64,000 nucleotides of DNA from positions 4,731,501-4,795,500 of the forward strand of contig NC_014623.1 in NCBI RefSeq assembly GCF_000165485.1, written 5' to 3'. The translations under genes were made by a program, and so were the position numbers. Shown one piece after another: positions 28,204 through 37,590 of the stretch (within the stretch, counting starts at the first letter, position 1; each line of letters opens with the position of its first letter). Below the pieces are notes generated by a model that had not been told where the DNA came from, ran no database searches, and saw nothing but the letters and a program-made list of their open reading frames with translations. The DNA comes from Stigmatella aurantiaca DW4/3-1. Its GTDB lineage: Bacteria > Myxococcota > Myxococcia > Myxococcales > Myxococcaceae.

Positions 28204-30234
28204 TCAAGGAGACATCCGTGGCGCCATGGGCAGATCGAGTGCGGGGTTGCGCGTGAAGAAGCCCACGGGCAGCAGCTTGAAGCCCGCGTGAGCGGTTGGC
28301 ATGACAGGCCACTCCTCGGGACGAGGGGTGTGCGTCACCCCGAGCGTGTACCAGACCACCACGTCTTCGTTGACCAGTGGCTGGTCGTCCTTCACCCAGG
28401 AGGGAAGCCCATCGCCCCCCTGACTTTGGTTGGGGTAGGGGCCTGCGGCGTTCAACTCCTCGGGGGCGTAGCGCGTGGCCCAGAAGGCGTGGTCGATGAA
28501 GCCCGCGCGTCGGCGCGACAAGTTCTCCGGTAACGCGAAAGGAGGGGAGTTCTCTCCGGGGATGAGGGCGTAGCCCGTGGGATGTCCCAGCGCATTGCGC
28601 TCGTTGGGGTTGATGATCAACCACCGCCGGGCATGCGCGAGGCTCATGTCGCGCTGGGCTTGGGTCTCGGTGCGCAGGGGCTCCATGCGCATGGAAAAGG
28701 CGTTGCCCGCGGGGTTGGCCGGGCCGGCCGGGAGGGAGGAGGTGTTCATCTCCAGCAGGGAATTGCGGAGCCCATCCACGTCGAAGTCGAGCCGGAAGCT
28801 GAAGAAGTGCTGGTGGTGGACCGCGACCACGCCCTCCGCGACCTTGTGGCCATACGCCTCGTGCTCCGCATGAGGCGCTTGGCCCGTCTGGGGCGGTACG
28901 GCCTTGGCGAGCATGATGCCCGTCAGGACCACCTGGACGTCCAGGGAGCCATCCTGCTTGAAGAGGTAGTTCAGCATGTAGTCGTAGTTCTCGATGACGA
29001 CGCCGAACGACACCACCAGCTCGATTCCTCTCCTGGATTCGTTGTGCTTCAGGTGGGCGTCGTAGTGCTTCCACAGGACGCCGCCGTCCCGTTCATAGAG
29101 GGCGAGGGCGCGAGGGGTTTCCTGGGCCTTGCCGGAGGGGTCCACGTGCGCCGAAGAGAGGAAGGTGGCGTTGGAGGGGACGTCGATGCCTGGGTCGAGC
29201 GGGCTGGTCTTGTCGCCAAAGGTGTACTCCCCCACATCGAAGGCGCTCCGCCAGGACCACGTGTCCTGGGGATCGCCATAGGGGACGAGCATTTCGGAGA
29301 GCGAGAGGCGGTGGAGGATCTTCCGCTCCCGGCCCTGGTCTGTGTAGGTCACCTGGTGGAGGACCGGTCCTTCGCGCGGATGGACTTCCACGCGGAAGCG
29401 CCAGTTCTGCCAGCGCACCTCATTGCCCGTCAGGGTGAAGTTCGCGCCCTCCGGTTGGGTCAGGACGACCGGGTGGGGGCGAGCGCGAAGCGGTCCCACC
29501 GCCTGCTCGTCATAGGCCCCCACCCCCTGGGGAATCGGGACCTCCCCTCGGTCGATGACCTCCACCACCTTCTGGGCCGTGAGGTCGACGAGCGCGAGCA
29601 AACCCTCCACGGGCCGCGCATAGGAATAGATCGTGTCGCCCTTGAAGAAGGGGAGGCTTTTGACCAGCCGGTGGCCCTTGAGCTGGGGATCCGGGGAAGG
29701 CCCCATGGCCCAGGTGTCGAGGTAGACGGTGTGGGGATCGGTCACGCCGCGCCGGAGCAAGGCCGCCCGCCACTGCGCGTCTTGCCACACGAGCCCCTTC
29801 GCCTTGTCGAAGTCCTGCATGCTCAGGGGGGGCTGGACACCGGGGACCCGCGTCCAGCGCTCGACGGCGCCCGGAGGGGTGACACGGACGACGGCCTCGA
29901 AGGTCTCGTTCCGTGCGGAGTCATAGGCCACCACGAACACACGCCGCTGGACGGGGTCTCCAGGCTGGAAGCGCTCCAGTTCCTGTTTGGAGGGCTCCCA
30001 GGGAGTAACGAGAGGAAACGAGGTGCTCTCGTTCACGTGCCCTTGCCCACGCAAGAGCTGGATGGCTTGTTCGTACTCCGCCGTGGAGAAGGCCTCCAGC
30101 GGGTGAGAGGGAGGGGGCGCCTGGGGCTCCCGCGCGGGAGGTGTTGGAACCGCGGAGTGCCTCTCTCCAGCACACGAGAGGCCTCCGAGCATCAGGGTTC
30201 CCAAGAGCCAGATGAAACGCGGTGTGTCGCCCAT
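28204..30234 (-). CDS. Copper amine oxidase, exported
   Basis: A 676-residue protein matching copper-containing primary-amine oxidases. The TPQ cofactor precursor is Tyr417 in VIENYDYMLNYLF (consensus N-Y-D/E). The catalytic Asp is in AFDVGEYTFG. Copper ligands are the HxH in VHHQHFFSFRLD and the distal His in MPTAHAGFKLLPVGFF. N-terminal D2/D3-like domains precede the catalytic barrel. The enzyme oxidises primary amines to aldehydes with release of ammonia and hydrogen peroxide, in the periplasm or on the surface. The ATG at 30234 gives a signal ending GGLSC, an imperfect lipobox; the frame extends to 30282 without better support. The remnants of peroxide-defence genes next door (oxyR, katA) are of interest because this enzyme makes peroxide. 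Confidence 0.92.
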   Translation of the reverse strand: MGDTPRFIWLLGTLMLGGLSCAGERHSAVPTPPAREPQAPPPSHPLEAFSTAEYEQAIQLLRGQGHVNESTSFPLVTPWEPSKQELERFQPGDPVQRRVFVVAYDSARNETFEAVVRVTPPGAVERWTRVPGVQPPLSMQDFDKAKGLVWQDAQWRAALLRRGVTDPHTVYLDTWAMGPSPDPQLKGHRLVKSLPFFKGDTIYSYARPVEGLLALVDLTAQKVVEVIDRGEVPIPQGVGAYDEQAVGPLRARPHPVVLTQPEGANFTLTGNEVRWQNWRFRVEVHPREGPVLHQVTYTDQGRERKILHRLSLSEMLVPYGDPQDTWSWRSAFDVGEYTFGDKTSPLDPGIDVPSNATFLSSAHVDPSGKAQETPRALALYERDGGVLWKHYDAHLKHNESRRGIELVVSFGVVIENYDYMLNYLFKQDGSLDVQVVLTGIMLAKAVPPQTGQAPHAEHEAYGHKVAEGVVAVHHQHFFSFRLDFDVDGLRNSLLEMNTSSLPAGPANPAGNAFSMRMEPLRTETQAQRDMSLAHARRWLIINPNERNALGHPTGYALIPGENSPPFALPENLSRRRAGFIDHAFWATRYAPEELNAAGPYPNQSQGGDGLPSWVKDDQPLVNEDVVVWYTLGVTHTPRPEEWPVMPTAHAGFKLLPVGFFTRNPALDLPMAPRMSP

Positions 30235-30350
30235 GTGCGGGAGGTCTCCTCCGTGTCCGGAAAGCGTCTGGCCAACCGCCATGGCAGATGGGGAGATGCG
30301 GCGTCCATGGACGGAAGGACAGGCTCCGTGTTGACTCGCTCACGACCGGG

Positions 30351-31147
30351 TTACCGCGCGGAAGGCGTTGCGCTGCTCCGAGGCGGTTTGGGCGCGCCGG
30401 GCCACACGGAGCGCAGCGTCCCGGCGATGGTGCGCAGCGCTTCGGCCCTCGGGTGGCCGGGGCGCCAGGCGAGCACGAGCGTCCGGCCGGGCCCGGGCGG
30501 GGCGAAGGGCCGCACCACGAGTTGTCCCTGCCGGTTCTCCATGGACACCGCGAGCTGGGGCAGCAGGGTGATGCTGCCAGCCGCCATGACCATCTGCGCC
30601 AGTGTCGTCAGGCTCGTGGCCCGGAAGTCCACCTCATGCGCTCCCACGCGCGTGCACAGCGCCAGCGTTTGGCTGCGGAAGCAATGCCCGTCCTCGAGGA
30701 GGAGGACGTTCTCGTCGTCCAGGTCGCGCAGCTGGACCTGCTTCTTGCGCTCCAGGGGGTGCCCGGGAGGCGTTGCAGCTTCGGGTAGCGCTTCACCAGC
30801 ACGGGCACCACCTCCGGCAGCACGTAGGGCGCCACCGTTGGGATGGCCCCCAGGTGCAGCGGGCCCGCGAACGGGTCGCCCATCCGCTCCGCCGCCTTCA
30901 GGATGTCCTCCGCCTCGGTGAGCACCCGCCGTGCCCGGGCCACCAGCTCCCGGCCCGCGGGCGTGAGCATCACCTGGCGCGAGTCCCGCTCGAACAGCTT
31001 CACCCCCAGCACGGCTTCGAGCTGTTGAATCTGGGCGCTCAGGGCAGGCTGGGAGACGTGGCAGTGCTCGGCCGCCCGTCGGAAGCCGAGCAGGTCCGCC
31101 ACCGCCACCAGGTATTCGAGTTGCCGCAGGGAGATGTCGATGTCTTG
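30351..31147 (-). pseudogene. oxyR: OxyR-like LysR regulator, internally deleted and frameshifted
   Basis: The helix-turn-helix half is intact in one frame: ISLRQLEYLVAVADLLGFRR, HVSQPALSAQIQQLEAVLGV, then LHLGAIPTVAPYVLPEVV and KRYPKLQR. At about 30770 the frame breaks and resumes in another with GHPLERKKQVQLRDLDDENV, LLLEDGHCFRSQTLALCTRV and the C-terminal MVMAAGSITLLPQLAV. LLEDGHC with the later Cys is the redox-cysteine region of OxyR. Compared with OxyR proteins, about 55-60 residues of the first effector subdomain are missing at the junction. The expected ATG before DISLRQ reads ATC, because the 5' side is also lost. The gene should therefore give no functional regulator of peroxide genes. 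Confidence 0.88.
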
Positions 31148-31164
31148 GCCTGACCGTGGCGGGC

Positions 31165-31905
31165 TCCAAGGGCGCTGCGCGACGGCATCAAGTTCCCGGA
31201 TTTCATCCACTCGCGGAAGTACGACCCGTACACGAACAGCCAGGAGCCCGACAACGTCTGGGACTTCTTCTCCTACTCGCCGGAGGCCACGCATCAGTTC
31301 ACCTGGCTCTTTGGGGGCCGGGGCATCCCGGCGACGCTGCGGCACATGGACGGCTTCGGCTCGCACACCTTCCAGTGGGTGAACGCGCAGGGCGAGCGCT
31401 TCTGGGTGAAGTTCCATTTCAAGACGGACCAGGGCATCCGCACCCTCACCACGCAGGAGGCGGAGGCGATCGGAGGCAAGGACCCGCAGCACCACCAGCG
31501 TGACTTGTACCGGGCCATCGAGCGCGGCGAGTTTCCCTCATGGACGCTCAAGGTCCAGGTGATGCCGGAGGCCGACGCGGCCCATTACCGCTTCAACCCG
31601 TTCGATCTCACCAAGGTGTGGCCCCACAAGGACTACCTGCTCGTGGAGGTGGGCAAGCTGGTCCTCAACCGCACGCCGGACAACTTCTTCGCGGACGTGG
31701 AGAAGGGGGGCGCGCGCAACTACGGCCGTGATGGCGCCATGCACTTCGACGGCAACGGTGGGCGCGGCCCCAACCACGAGCCGAACAGCCTCAACGGACC
31801 CGCGCAGACGGACGAGGCCTCTGGTGTGGGGTACGCGGTCAGCGGGGTGACGGGCACCTCCGTCCACGGCAAGCACGTGGAGGACAACGAGGGGATTCGC
31901 TGTTG
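31165..31905 (+). pseudogene. katA: KatA-type monofunctional catalase, truncated and internally deleted
   Basis: The frame starts abruptly inside a clade-3-like catalase: ALRDGIKFPDFIHSRKYDPY, WDFFSYSPEATHQFTWLFGG, RGIPATLRHMDGFGSHTFQW, FVKFH-type WVKFHFKTDQGIRTLT, NRTPDNFFADVEKGG. About 125 N-terminal residues, including the distal haem His and Asn, are absent. After FFADVE the sequence jumps to NYGRDGAMHFDGNGGRGPNH, losing about 50 residues with the proximal Tyr motif (RxFxYxDTxxxR). The end GVTGTSVHGKHVEDNE is cut before the C-terminal helices and joined to an ankyrin gene. No catalase activity is possible. Confidence 0.92.
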
Positions 31906-32200
31906 ATGCTCGCCAGCTACAACGGCCGCGCGGAGACAGCCCGCTTGCTGCTGGAGCGCGGTGCGGATCCGGAGCAGACCAACGACGCCGGGCAGACGCC
32001 GCTGGCCGGCGCGGCCTTCAAGGGCCATGTGGACATCGCCACGCTCCTCCTGGATGGCGGCGCACGGGTGGACGGCACGGGAAACGATGGGCGCACGGCG
32101 CTGATGTTCGCGGCCATGTTCGACAAGCTGGACGTGCTGGAGTTGTTGCTCCAGCGCGGTGCGAACCGTGAGCAGCGGGACGCGGACCGGCCCAGGGCCC
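31890..32200 (+). pseudogene. Ankyrin-repeat gene (ank) fragment
   Basis: Three ankyrin repeats are clear: LMLASYNGRAETARLLLERG, QTPLAGAAFKGHVDIATLLL and RTALMFAAMFDKLDVLELLL. Their first conserved lead-in (GDSLLMLASYNG) is read only after a one-base shift out of the catalase frame, so the ank 5' end was lost in a deletion joining katA to ank. The 3' end changes after ANREQRDADRP to unrelated residues that run out of frame into the next gene. katB-ankB pairs are known from other bacteria, where the ankyrin protein supports catalase activity; here both are broken. Confidence 0.85.
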
Positions 32201-32330
32201 CCCTTATGTCTCAAGCTGAACACTCGGTGGACTGGCTCGGCGCTGTCAATCCGGGCCGGGAGCGCCGCATCTGGCTTGCCGAAGAGCCGGGATATCCAGT
32301 AACTCCTCAAAAAAAGGACCTTGGCCCTCC

Positions 32331-33095
32331 ATGTCATTCGTTGATCCGAACCTTCGTCGCGAACTCTTCGGTTGGTACAGCCACCGGTTGGGCATGGACA
32401 TGCCCATTGTGCGCTACGGCCACTGGGGCCCGGCGATGCTGCTGTTTCCCACCGCGGGAGGCGACTTCCTCGAGGCCGAGCGCATGGGGCTCATTCAGTC
32501 CATCGCGCACCATCTGTTCGCCGGACGGCTCCAGATCTTCAGCATCAACAGCATCAATCCCTGGGCGTGGATGAACCCGGGCATGCCCCTGCATGAGAAG
32601 GCCCGCAACCAGGTGCTCTTCTCGGAGTACGTCGAGCAGGAGGTCGTCCCGCACATCCGCGGCTGCTTGGGGAACGGCCACGCGCGCATCGGCGCGGCGG
32701 GGGCCAGCTTCGGGGCCTTCCACGCCGCCAACGCCTTCTTCCGGCGCCCGGACCAGTTCGAGCTTCTTCTCGGGTTGGGCGGCTTCTACGATCTTCAGCC
32801 GGAGTTCCTCCACGGCTTCTGGAGCGACGACGTCTACTTCAACAACCCCGTCTCTTATGTGCCGAACCTGTCCGAGGGGCCGGCCATGGAGCTCCTCCGG
32901 CACCACAGCCGGATCCACCTGGTGACGAGCCGTGGGGCCTGGGAGGAGCCAGGGTATTCCGAGCATCTCAGCCACCTGCTGCACCAGCGGGGCATCCCCC
33001 ACAACCTGGACATCTGGGGGCACGACATGCCCCACGACTGGCCGACCTGGTACCGCCAGCTCGACCACTACGTGGGAGAGCGGCTGGGGTACTGA
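32331..33095 (+). CDS. Putative esterase, alpha/beta hydrolase (esterase D/antigen 85-like)
   Basis: A 254-residue protein with the nucleophile elbow GASFGAFHA (GxSxG) near residue 125 and a late His in WGHDMPHDWPTWYRQLDHYV, typical of the PF00756 esterase family. The acid is probably the Asp in HNLDIWGHD or one nearby. No signal peptide is seen. The start is supported by AAAAAAAGGA upstream. Substrate unknown; family members cleave acyl or S-formyl esters, and several act on sugars. It lies directly after the decayed ank gene and 31 bases before a secreted glycosidase gene on the same strand, so the latter two are probably co-transcribed. Confidence 0.85.
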   Translation: MSFVDPNLRRELFGWYSHRLGMDMPIVRYGHWGPAMLLFPTAGGDFLEAERMGLIQSIAHHLFAGRLQIFSINSINPWAWMNPGMPLHEKARNQVLFSEYVEQEVVPHIRGCLGNGHARIGAAGASFGAFHAANAFFRRPDQFELLLGLGGFYDLQPEFLHGFWSDDVYFNNPVSYVPNLSEGPAMELLRHHSRIHLVTSRGAWEEPGYSEHLSHLLHQRGIPHNLDIWGHDMPHDWPTWYRQLDHYVGERLGY

Positions 33096-33126
33096 CCATC
33101 CGTGGATTTCAGAAAGAGGTGTCTGG

Positions 33127-34377
33127 ATGCATCGATTCATTGTTGGGATAGGGGTTATCGCGCTGCTGGGAGGGGCACCCGAGGCACATGCCAGGCGGGC
33201 GCCAGAAACCCTCACGCTCTCGGGCAAGCAGCTCTTGATCAATGGCAAGCCCTTCACCGTCAAGGGCGTCAACTACCACCCCGTGCCCAGGACGGGGCCG
33301 GGCAACTGGCCCGACGACTGGACCATGAACCGGGCCGTGGCGTTCAGCGATCTGGCCAAGATGAAGGAGATGGGGGTCAACACCCTCCGCGTTTATGTGC
33401 TGTACGACCGGCTGTTCCAGAACTGGGAGGAACAGAACGATCCCTCGACGGATCCGGGCCGGGTGGATCAGGCGGTGCTCGCGAACTACCGCGCCGTCCT
33501 GGACGAAGCCGACCGCCAGGGCATCTACGTCATCATGAATTACTTCCTGCCCACCAACGTGGACTACCGCGCGGGGCAGCAGGTGAAGTTCAACAAGGAT
33601 GCGCGCACGCGGCACAAGCTGCGCTTTCGCAACATCATCAACGTTTTCAAGAACCGCACTGAGTTCCCGATGGTGCTGATGTGGGCCTTCGGCAACGAGA
33701 ACAATTTCGACTGGAACCGCGGGCAAATGACGCCCGAGGCCATGTTCGACTTTTACGGCGAGGCGATCCGCGAAGCCGATCAGCAGGCCGATGCGGGGCA
33801 CCCCTACACCGTGGTTCTCGGAGACAACCCCGCGCTGGACATTCACAACACCAGCCTGCTCAACCGGGCGCCCCTCGTGGATGTCTGGTCCGTCAACATG
33901 TACAACACGGAGCAGGGCTTCAAGAACATCATCCAGGGCTATTCGCTCAACAAGCCGCTCCTGTTCACGGAGTTTGGCTATGACGCATGCCAGCACAACA
34001 AAGGGTGTGATTTCACCAACCCGGAGGGCCGCGGCAGCGCGGACGCGCAACAACAGCAGGCCGCCTTCTTCCAGAGCCGCTGGGTGAACGCGATGCTGCC
34101 CAACCTCAGCGCCCGGAGCGCCACCAACAAGCTGCTCGGAGGCGTGGTGTTCGAGTGGAACGACGAGTGGTGGAAGGATGGAAGCGGCCCCCGGGATGTC
34201 CATGACACCGGAGGGTTCGCCAACGCGAACCTCGTTCCAGACTGTTTCATGAACGAGGAATGGTTTGGACTCTCCACCGCCCTCCAGGAGAACGAGACGA
34301 GTGGGCGCTACTACCGGTCCGCGTTCAATCAGCTCAAGACGTTGTGGACCGCTCCAGCCCTGACGGCTGAGGAGTAG
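33127..34377 (+). CDS. Secreted clan GH-A glycoside hydrolase (TIM barrel)
   Basis: A 416-residue protein with a Sec signal (MHRFIVGIGVIALLGGAPEA, cut near AHA). The barrel opens with LLINGKPFTVKGVNYHPVPR and has the acid/base Glu191 in WAFGNENN and the nucleophile Glu282 in LLFTEFGYDA, the spacing of clan GH-A enzymes (GH2 C-terminal, GH5 or GH72 type). The 'KGVNYHPv...TLRVYVLYDR' opening also resembles GH72 beta-1,3-glucanosyltransferases, so the exact family is open. AGAGG at 33115-33119 supports the start. It likely acts outside the cell on polysaccharide, together with the next gene. Confidence 0.82.
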   Translation: MHRFIVGIGVIALLGGAPEAHARRAPETLTLSGKQLLINGKPFTVKGVNYHPVPRTGPGNWPDDWTMNRAVAFSDLAKMKEMGVNTLRVYVLYDRLFQNWEEQNDPSTDPGRVDQAVLANYRAVLDEADRQGIYVIMNYFLPTNVDYRAGQQVKFNKDARTRHKLRFRNIINVFKNRTEFPMVLMWAFGNENNFDWNRGQMTPEAMFDFYGEAIREADQQADAGHPYTVVLGDNPALDIHNTSLLNRAPLVDVWSVNMYNTEQGFKNIIQGYSLNKPLLFTEFGYDACQHNKGCDFTNPEGRGSADAQQQQAAFFQSRWVNAMLPNLSARSATNKLLGGVVFEWNDEWWKDGSGPRDVHDTGGFANANLVPDCFMNEEWFGLSTALQENETSGRYYRSAFNQLKTLWTAPALTAEE

Positions 34378-34560
34378 CGCCTCGCGGGTGCGTGGCGCGC
34401 ACGGGTGCCATGGGAAAACGTGACGCTGAGCGTCATCAAGTGTTGCTGGGATGACAGCGCAAGCTCAGCGCTCGTTTTCTTGAAAAAAGAGTTTTAACTG
34501 GATTCCTGGTGGAAATTTGAAACATAGTCTCTCTTGTCATTTCAGAAGGAGAGAATTCCC

Positions 34561-37500
34561 GTGGCAAGACGGATGAAGAATGTGTGGAGGACGTGGGGCC
34601 CTCGGCTCCTGGTGGTGTCGTGCCTGAGCGCCGGGGCGGGATGCTTGTCCCCAGAGGAGGGAGCCTCCGGAGAAGAATGGGCCTCGGTGCAGCAGGCCGC
34701 CGGGACGACCTACGAGGCGGAATCCGCGGCGCTGTCGGGCGGTGCCGTGGTTGCAACCGACCACACAGGCTATTCCGGCAGTGGTTTCGTGGGAGGTTTC
34801 ACGGACGGGAACAAGGGCAATGCCGCCGCCCAGTTCACCGTCAGCGCATCTGCCGCGGGCAGTTATGATGCGACGCTGCGCTATGCCAATGGTACGGGCA
34901 GCGCGCAAACCCTGAGCCTTTACGTCGATGGCGCGAAGGTGAAGCAGATCTCCCTCGGCGCGACCGCCAACTGGGACAGTTGGGGCACGAGGACCGATAC
35001 GCTCACCTTGAGCGCCGGAACGCACACCGTGCGCTACAAGTTCGACACGACGGACTCGGGCAACGTCAATCTGGACAACCTCAACCTGAGCGCACAAACC
35101 ACTCCGCCGCCCCAGGGGTCGGGCCCGCTCTATGAAGCGGAGTCCGCGGCGCTGTCGGGCGGTGCCGTCATCGCGAGTGACCACACCGGCTATACGGGCA
35201 CTGGCTTCGTGGGAGGTTTCACGGACGGGAACAAGGGCAATGCCGCCGCCCAATTCACCGTCAAGGCGTCCGCCACGGCCAACTACGAGGTGACGCTGCG
35301 CTATGCCAACGGATCGGGCGTCTCGCAATCCCTGAGCCTCTATGTCGATGGCACGAAGCTGACGCAGCTTCCCCTGTCCACCACCCCCAATTGGGACAGC
35401 TGGGGCACGAAGACCGACACGGTCAGCCTGAGCGCCGGGACGCATACCCTGCGCTACAAGTTCGACACGACCGACACGGGCAACGTCAACCTGGACAGCA
35501 TCACCCTGAGCGATCCCATCACGCCGCCGCCGCCCCCGCCGCCGCCGCCCCCTGGCCAGGTCTATGAGGCGGAGGAGCAGTTCTTCTCCGGGGGCGTCGT
35601 CAAGGACGGCACCACGCTGCGGAACTTCGCCACCACCGGCGCGAGGGTCATCTTCACGGCCAACGCGGCCTCCGCGGGGGCCCACAACGTGAGCCTGGTC
35701 TATCTCAACAGCTCGGGGACCAGCAAAACCCTGAACGTCTATGTCAATGGCCTGTATGCCTTGACCTCGACCCTGGCCAACAGTGGCTCCACGGCCTGGG
35801 GGGCGAAGACGGAGTCTCTGAATCTGCGCCGAGGGTTCAACACCATCACCTATCAGTACGACGCGGGGAACACGGGCGGAATCACCGTCGATGCCATCGT
35901 CATCCCGAACGCCAAGCCATTGACCACGCGAGGCGCCACGCTGCCCTACCAGGAACTGGAAGCCGAAGCGGGCACGACCAACGCCGCGGTGCTGAACCCC
36001 AACCGGACCCCCGGGACGGTGGAGGCGGAGTCCTCGGGCCGCCGGGCCGTCAAGCTCACGCAGACGGGCCACTACGTGCAATGGACCGCCCCCCAGGCGG
36101 CCAACTCGCTGGTTGTCCGCTACAGCATGCCGGACGCGGCGTCCGGAAGCGGGATCAACGCGACGTTGAGCCTGTACGTCAACGGGACCAAGGTTCAGGC
36201 CCTGCCCCTGTCCTCCCGGCATGCCTGGGTCTACGGCGGGTATCCCTACGGCGACAGCCCGAGCACGCCGTCCAAGCCGAACGAGTGGGATCCGGGTCCG
36301 CACCGCTTCTATGACGAGAGCCGGTTCCTGCTGCCGTCCATTCCGGCGGGGGCCACCGTCAAGTTGCAGAAGGACAGTGGGGACACCGCGTCCTCGTACA
36401 CGATCGACCTGATCGATCTCGAGCAGGTGGACGCGGCGCTGACCATGCCGGCGAACTTCGTGAGCATCACGGACTTCGGCGCCAGGGCGGACGACACCAC
36501 GGACGACACCCAGGCGCTCCGCAACGCCATCAGCAACGCGAAGTCCACGGGCAAGGCGGGGGTCTGGATTCCCTCGGGCGTTTTCCGCATCAACGGCCGG
36601 GTGGACCTGGACAACATCCACCTGCGCGGCGCGGGCCCCTGGTACACGAAGATCCTGGCCACCAACTACGGTGATCACTTCTACGGCACGGGGAACAACA
36701 TCAAGGTGTTCGACCTGTCGTATTTTGGCGAAATCGTCGAGCGCAAGGATGACCCGGACCGGGCGGCGTTCCAGGAGAGCTATGGCACGGGCTCGCACTT
36801 CCAGAACCTCTGGATCGAGCACGCGAAGGTCGCCTTCTGGATCCGGCCGCCCACGGACGGTTTGTTCATCGTCAATACCCGGATGCGGAACCTCTATGCG
36901 GACGGGCTCAACCTCCACGCGGGCATCAAGAACTCGACGGTCAGCCACGTCCACGCCCGCAACACGGGCGATGACGCCTTCGCCATGTGGTCCGAGGGAA
37001 GCATCAACGAGAACTGCACGTTCCGCTACAACACCGCGCAGATGCCCAACCTGGCCAACACCTTCGCCATCTACAATGGCAGGGACAACAAGGTCCTGGA
37101 CAGCGTGGGCTCGGACACGCTCTACGCGGACTCGGGCGTGCTGATCACCGACTGGTTCGCGGATCTACCGTTCCTGGGCACCACGGAGGTCAAGCGCATG
37201 ACCCTGAACCGGACCGGTGGGGAGCAGCGGGTGAACTTTGGTCTGAACGCCGGGGCGCTGTGGATCCACGCGGCGAGAAAGGCCATCACGGGGCACATCC
37301 TCGTGGACGGGGTGGAGATCAACGACAGCACCTTCTCGGCCGTCAAGTTCAGCTTCCGCAAGCCCCTCTGGCAGGAGCCCAATCCTGGAGTGAACAACGA
37401 GCCCATCTCCAACGTGACCCTGAACAACATCACCATCAAGGGCGCGGGCGCCTATGGGCTGGAGGCCCAGAACGTGCCGGGGACGGCCACCTGCACCAAC

Positions 37501-37590
37501 GTCACCGTGACGGGCGCGGCGTTGGGGGGCCTGAGTAACCCCAATAACAAGTTCACCTTCGTCAAGGTCTCTGGCAACAGCGGCTGGTAA
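34561..37590 (+). CDS. Exported multi-CBM GH87-like enzyme (mycodextranase/alpha-1,3-glucanase type)
   Basis: A protein of about 1009 residues. The signal ends in a lipobox-like LSAGAGC. Two near-identical CBM35/CBM6-type domains follow (each YEAESAALSGGAV...GFVGGFTDGNKGNAAAQFTV), then a Pro run (PPPPPPPPPPG), a third and a fourth CBM-like domain (YEAEEQFFSGGV; YQELEAEAGTTNAA). From about residue 633 a right-handed beta-helix catalytic domain begins with FVSITDFGARADDTTDDTQA. Segments LRGAGPWYTKIL, RNLYADGLNLHAG and ARNTGDDAFAMWSE match GH87 enzymes that cut fungal alpha-1,3-glucan; the acidic residues in DGLN and GDDAF are likely catalytic. AGAAGGAGAG at 34544-34553 fixes the GTG at 34561. 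Likely role: digestion of fungal cell walls or similar glucans. A pectate-lyase-type assignment is the alternative. Confidence 0.8.
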   Translation: MARRMKNVWRTWGPRLLVVSCLSAGAGCLSPEEGASGEEWASVQQAAGTTYEAESAALSGGAVVATDHTGYSGSGFVGGFTDGNKGNAAAQFTVSASAAGSYDATLRYANGTGSAQTLSLYVDGAKVKQISLGATANWDSWGTRTDTLTLSAGTHTVRYKFDTTDSGNVNLDNLNLSAQTTPPPQGSGPLYEAESAALSGGAVIASDHTGYTGTGFVGGFTDGNKGNAAAQFTVKASATANYEVTLRYANGSGVSQSLSLYVDGTKLTQLPLSTTPNWDSWGTKTDTVSLSAGTHTLRYKFDTTDTGNVNLDSITLSDPITPPPPPPPPPPGQVYEAEEQFFSGGVVKDGTTLRNFATTGARVIFTANAASAGAHNVSLVYLNSSGTSKTLNVYVNGLYALTSTLANSGSTAWGAKTESLNLRRGFNTITYQYDAGNTGGITVDAIVIPNAKPLTTRGATLPYQELEAEAGTTNAAVLNPNRTPGTVEAESSGRRAVKLTQTGHYVQWTAPQAANSLVVRYSMPDAASGSGINATLSLYVNGTKVQALPLSSRHAWVYGGYPYGDSPSTPSKPNEWDPGPHRFYDESRFLLPSIPAGATVKLQKDSGDTASSYTIDLIDLEQVDAALTMPANFVSITDFGARADDTTDDTQALRNAISNAKSTGKAGVWIPSGVFRINGRVDLDNIHLRGAGPWYTKILATNYGDHFYGTGNNIKVFDLSYFGEIVERKDDPDRAAFQESYGTGSHFQNLWIEHAKVAFWIRPPTDGLFIVNTRMRNLYADGLNLHAGIKNSTVSHVHARNTGDDAFAMWSEGSINENCTFRYNTAQMPNLANTFAIYNGRDNKVLDSVGSDTLYADSGVLITDWFADLPFLGTTEVKRMTLNRTGGEQRVNFGLNAGALWIHAARKAITGHILVDGVEINDSTFSAVKFSFRKPLWQEPNPGVNNEPISNVTLNNITIKGAGAYGLEAQNVPGTATCTNVTVTGAALGGLSNPNNKFTFVKVSGNSGW
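34711..35511 (+). repeat. Tandem duplication of a CBM-coding segment
   Basis: Two copies of about 380 bases (34711-35091 and 35131-35511), offset by 420 bases and highly similar at the DNA level, including shared stretches such as GGGAGGTTTCACGGACGGGA. Each codes for one carbohydrate-binding module of the GH87-like protein. Confidence 0.85.

Noticed and set aside
30608-31495. LysR gene starting at 31495
   Set aside because: The first 115 or so codons are the antisense of the catalase remnant; LysR homology begins only at about 31147.
31903-32574. A 223-codon frame from the ankyrin fragment into the esterase gene
   Set aside because: Only its first 90 or so codons are ankyrin-like; the rest is the esterase gene read out of frame.
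34421-34435. Small hairpin TGACGC-TGA-GCGTCA as a terminator after the glycosidase gene
   Set aside because: The stem is only six bases and there is no U-tract; too weak to call.
34537-36954. Long minus-strand frame opposite the GH87-like gene
   Set aside because: Composition is Arg/Gly/Val-rich and lacks any motif; the plus strand has a signal, CBMs and a beta-helix domain.
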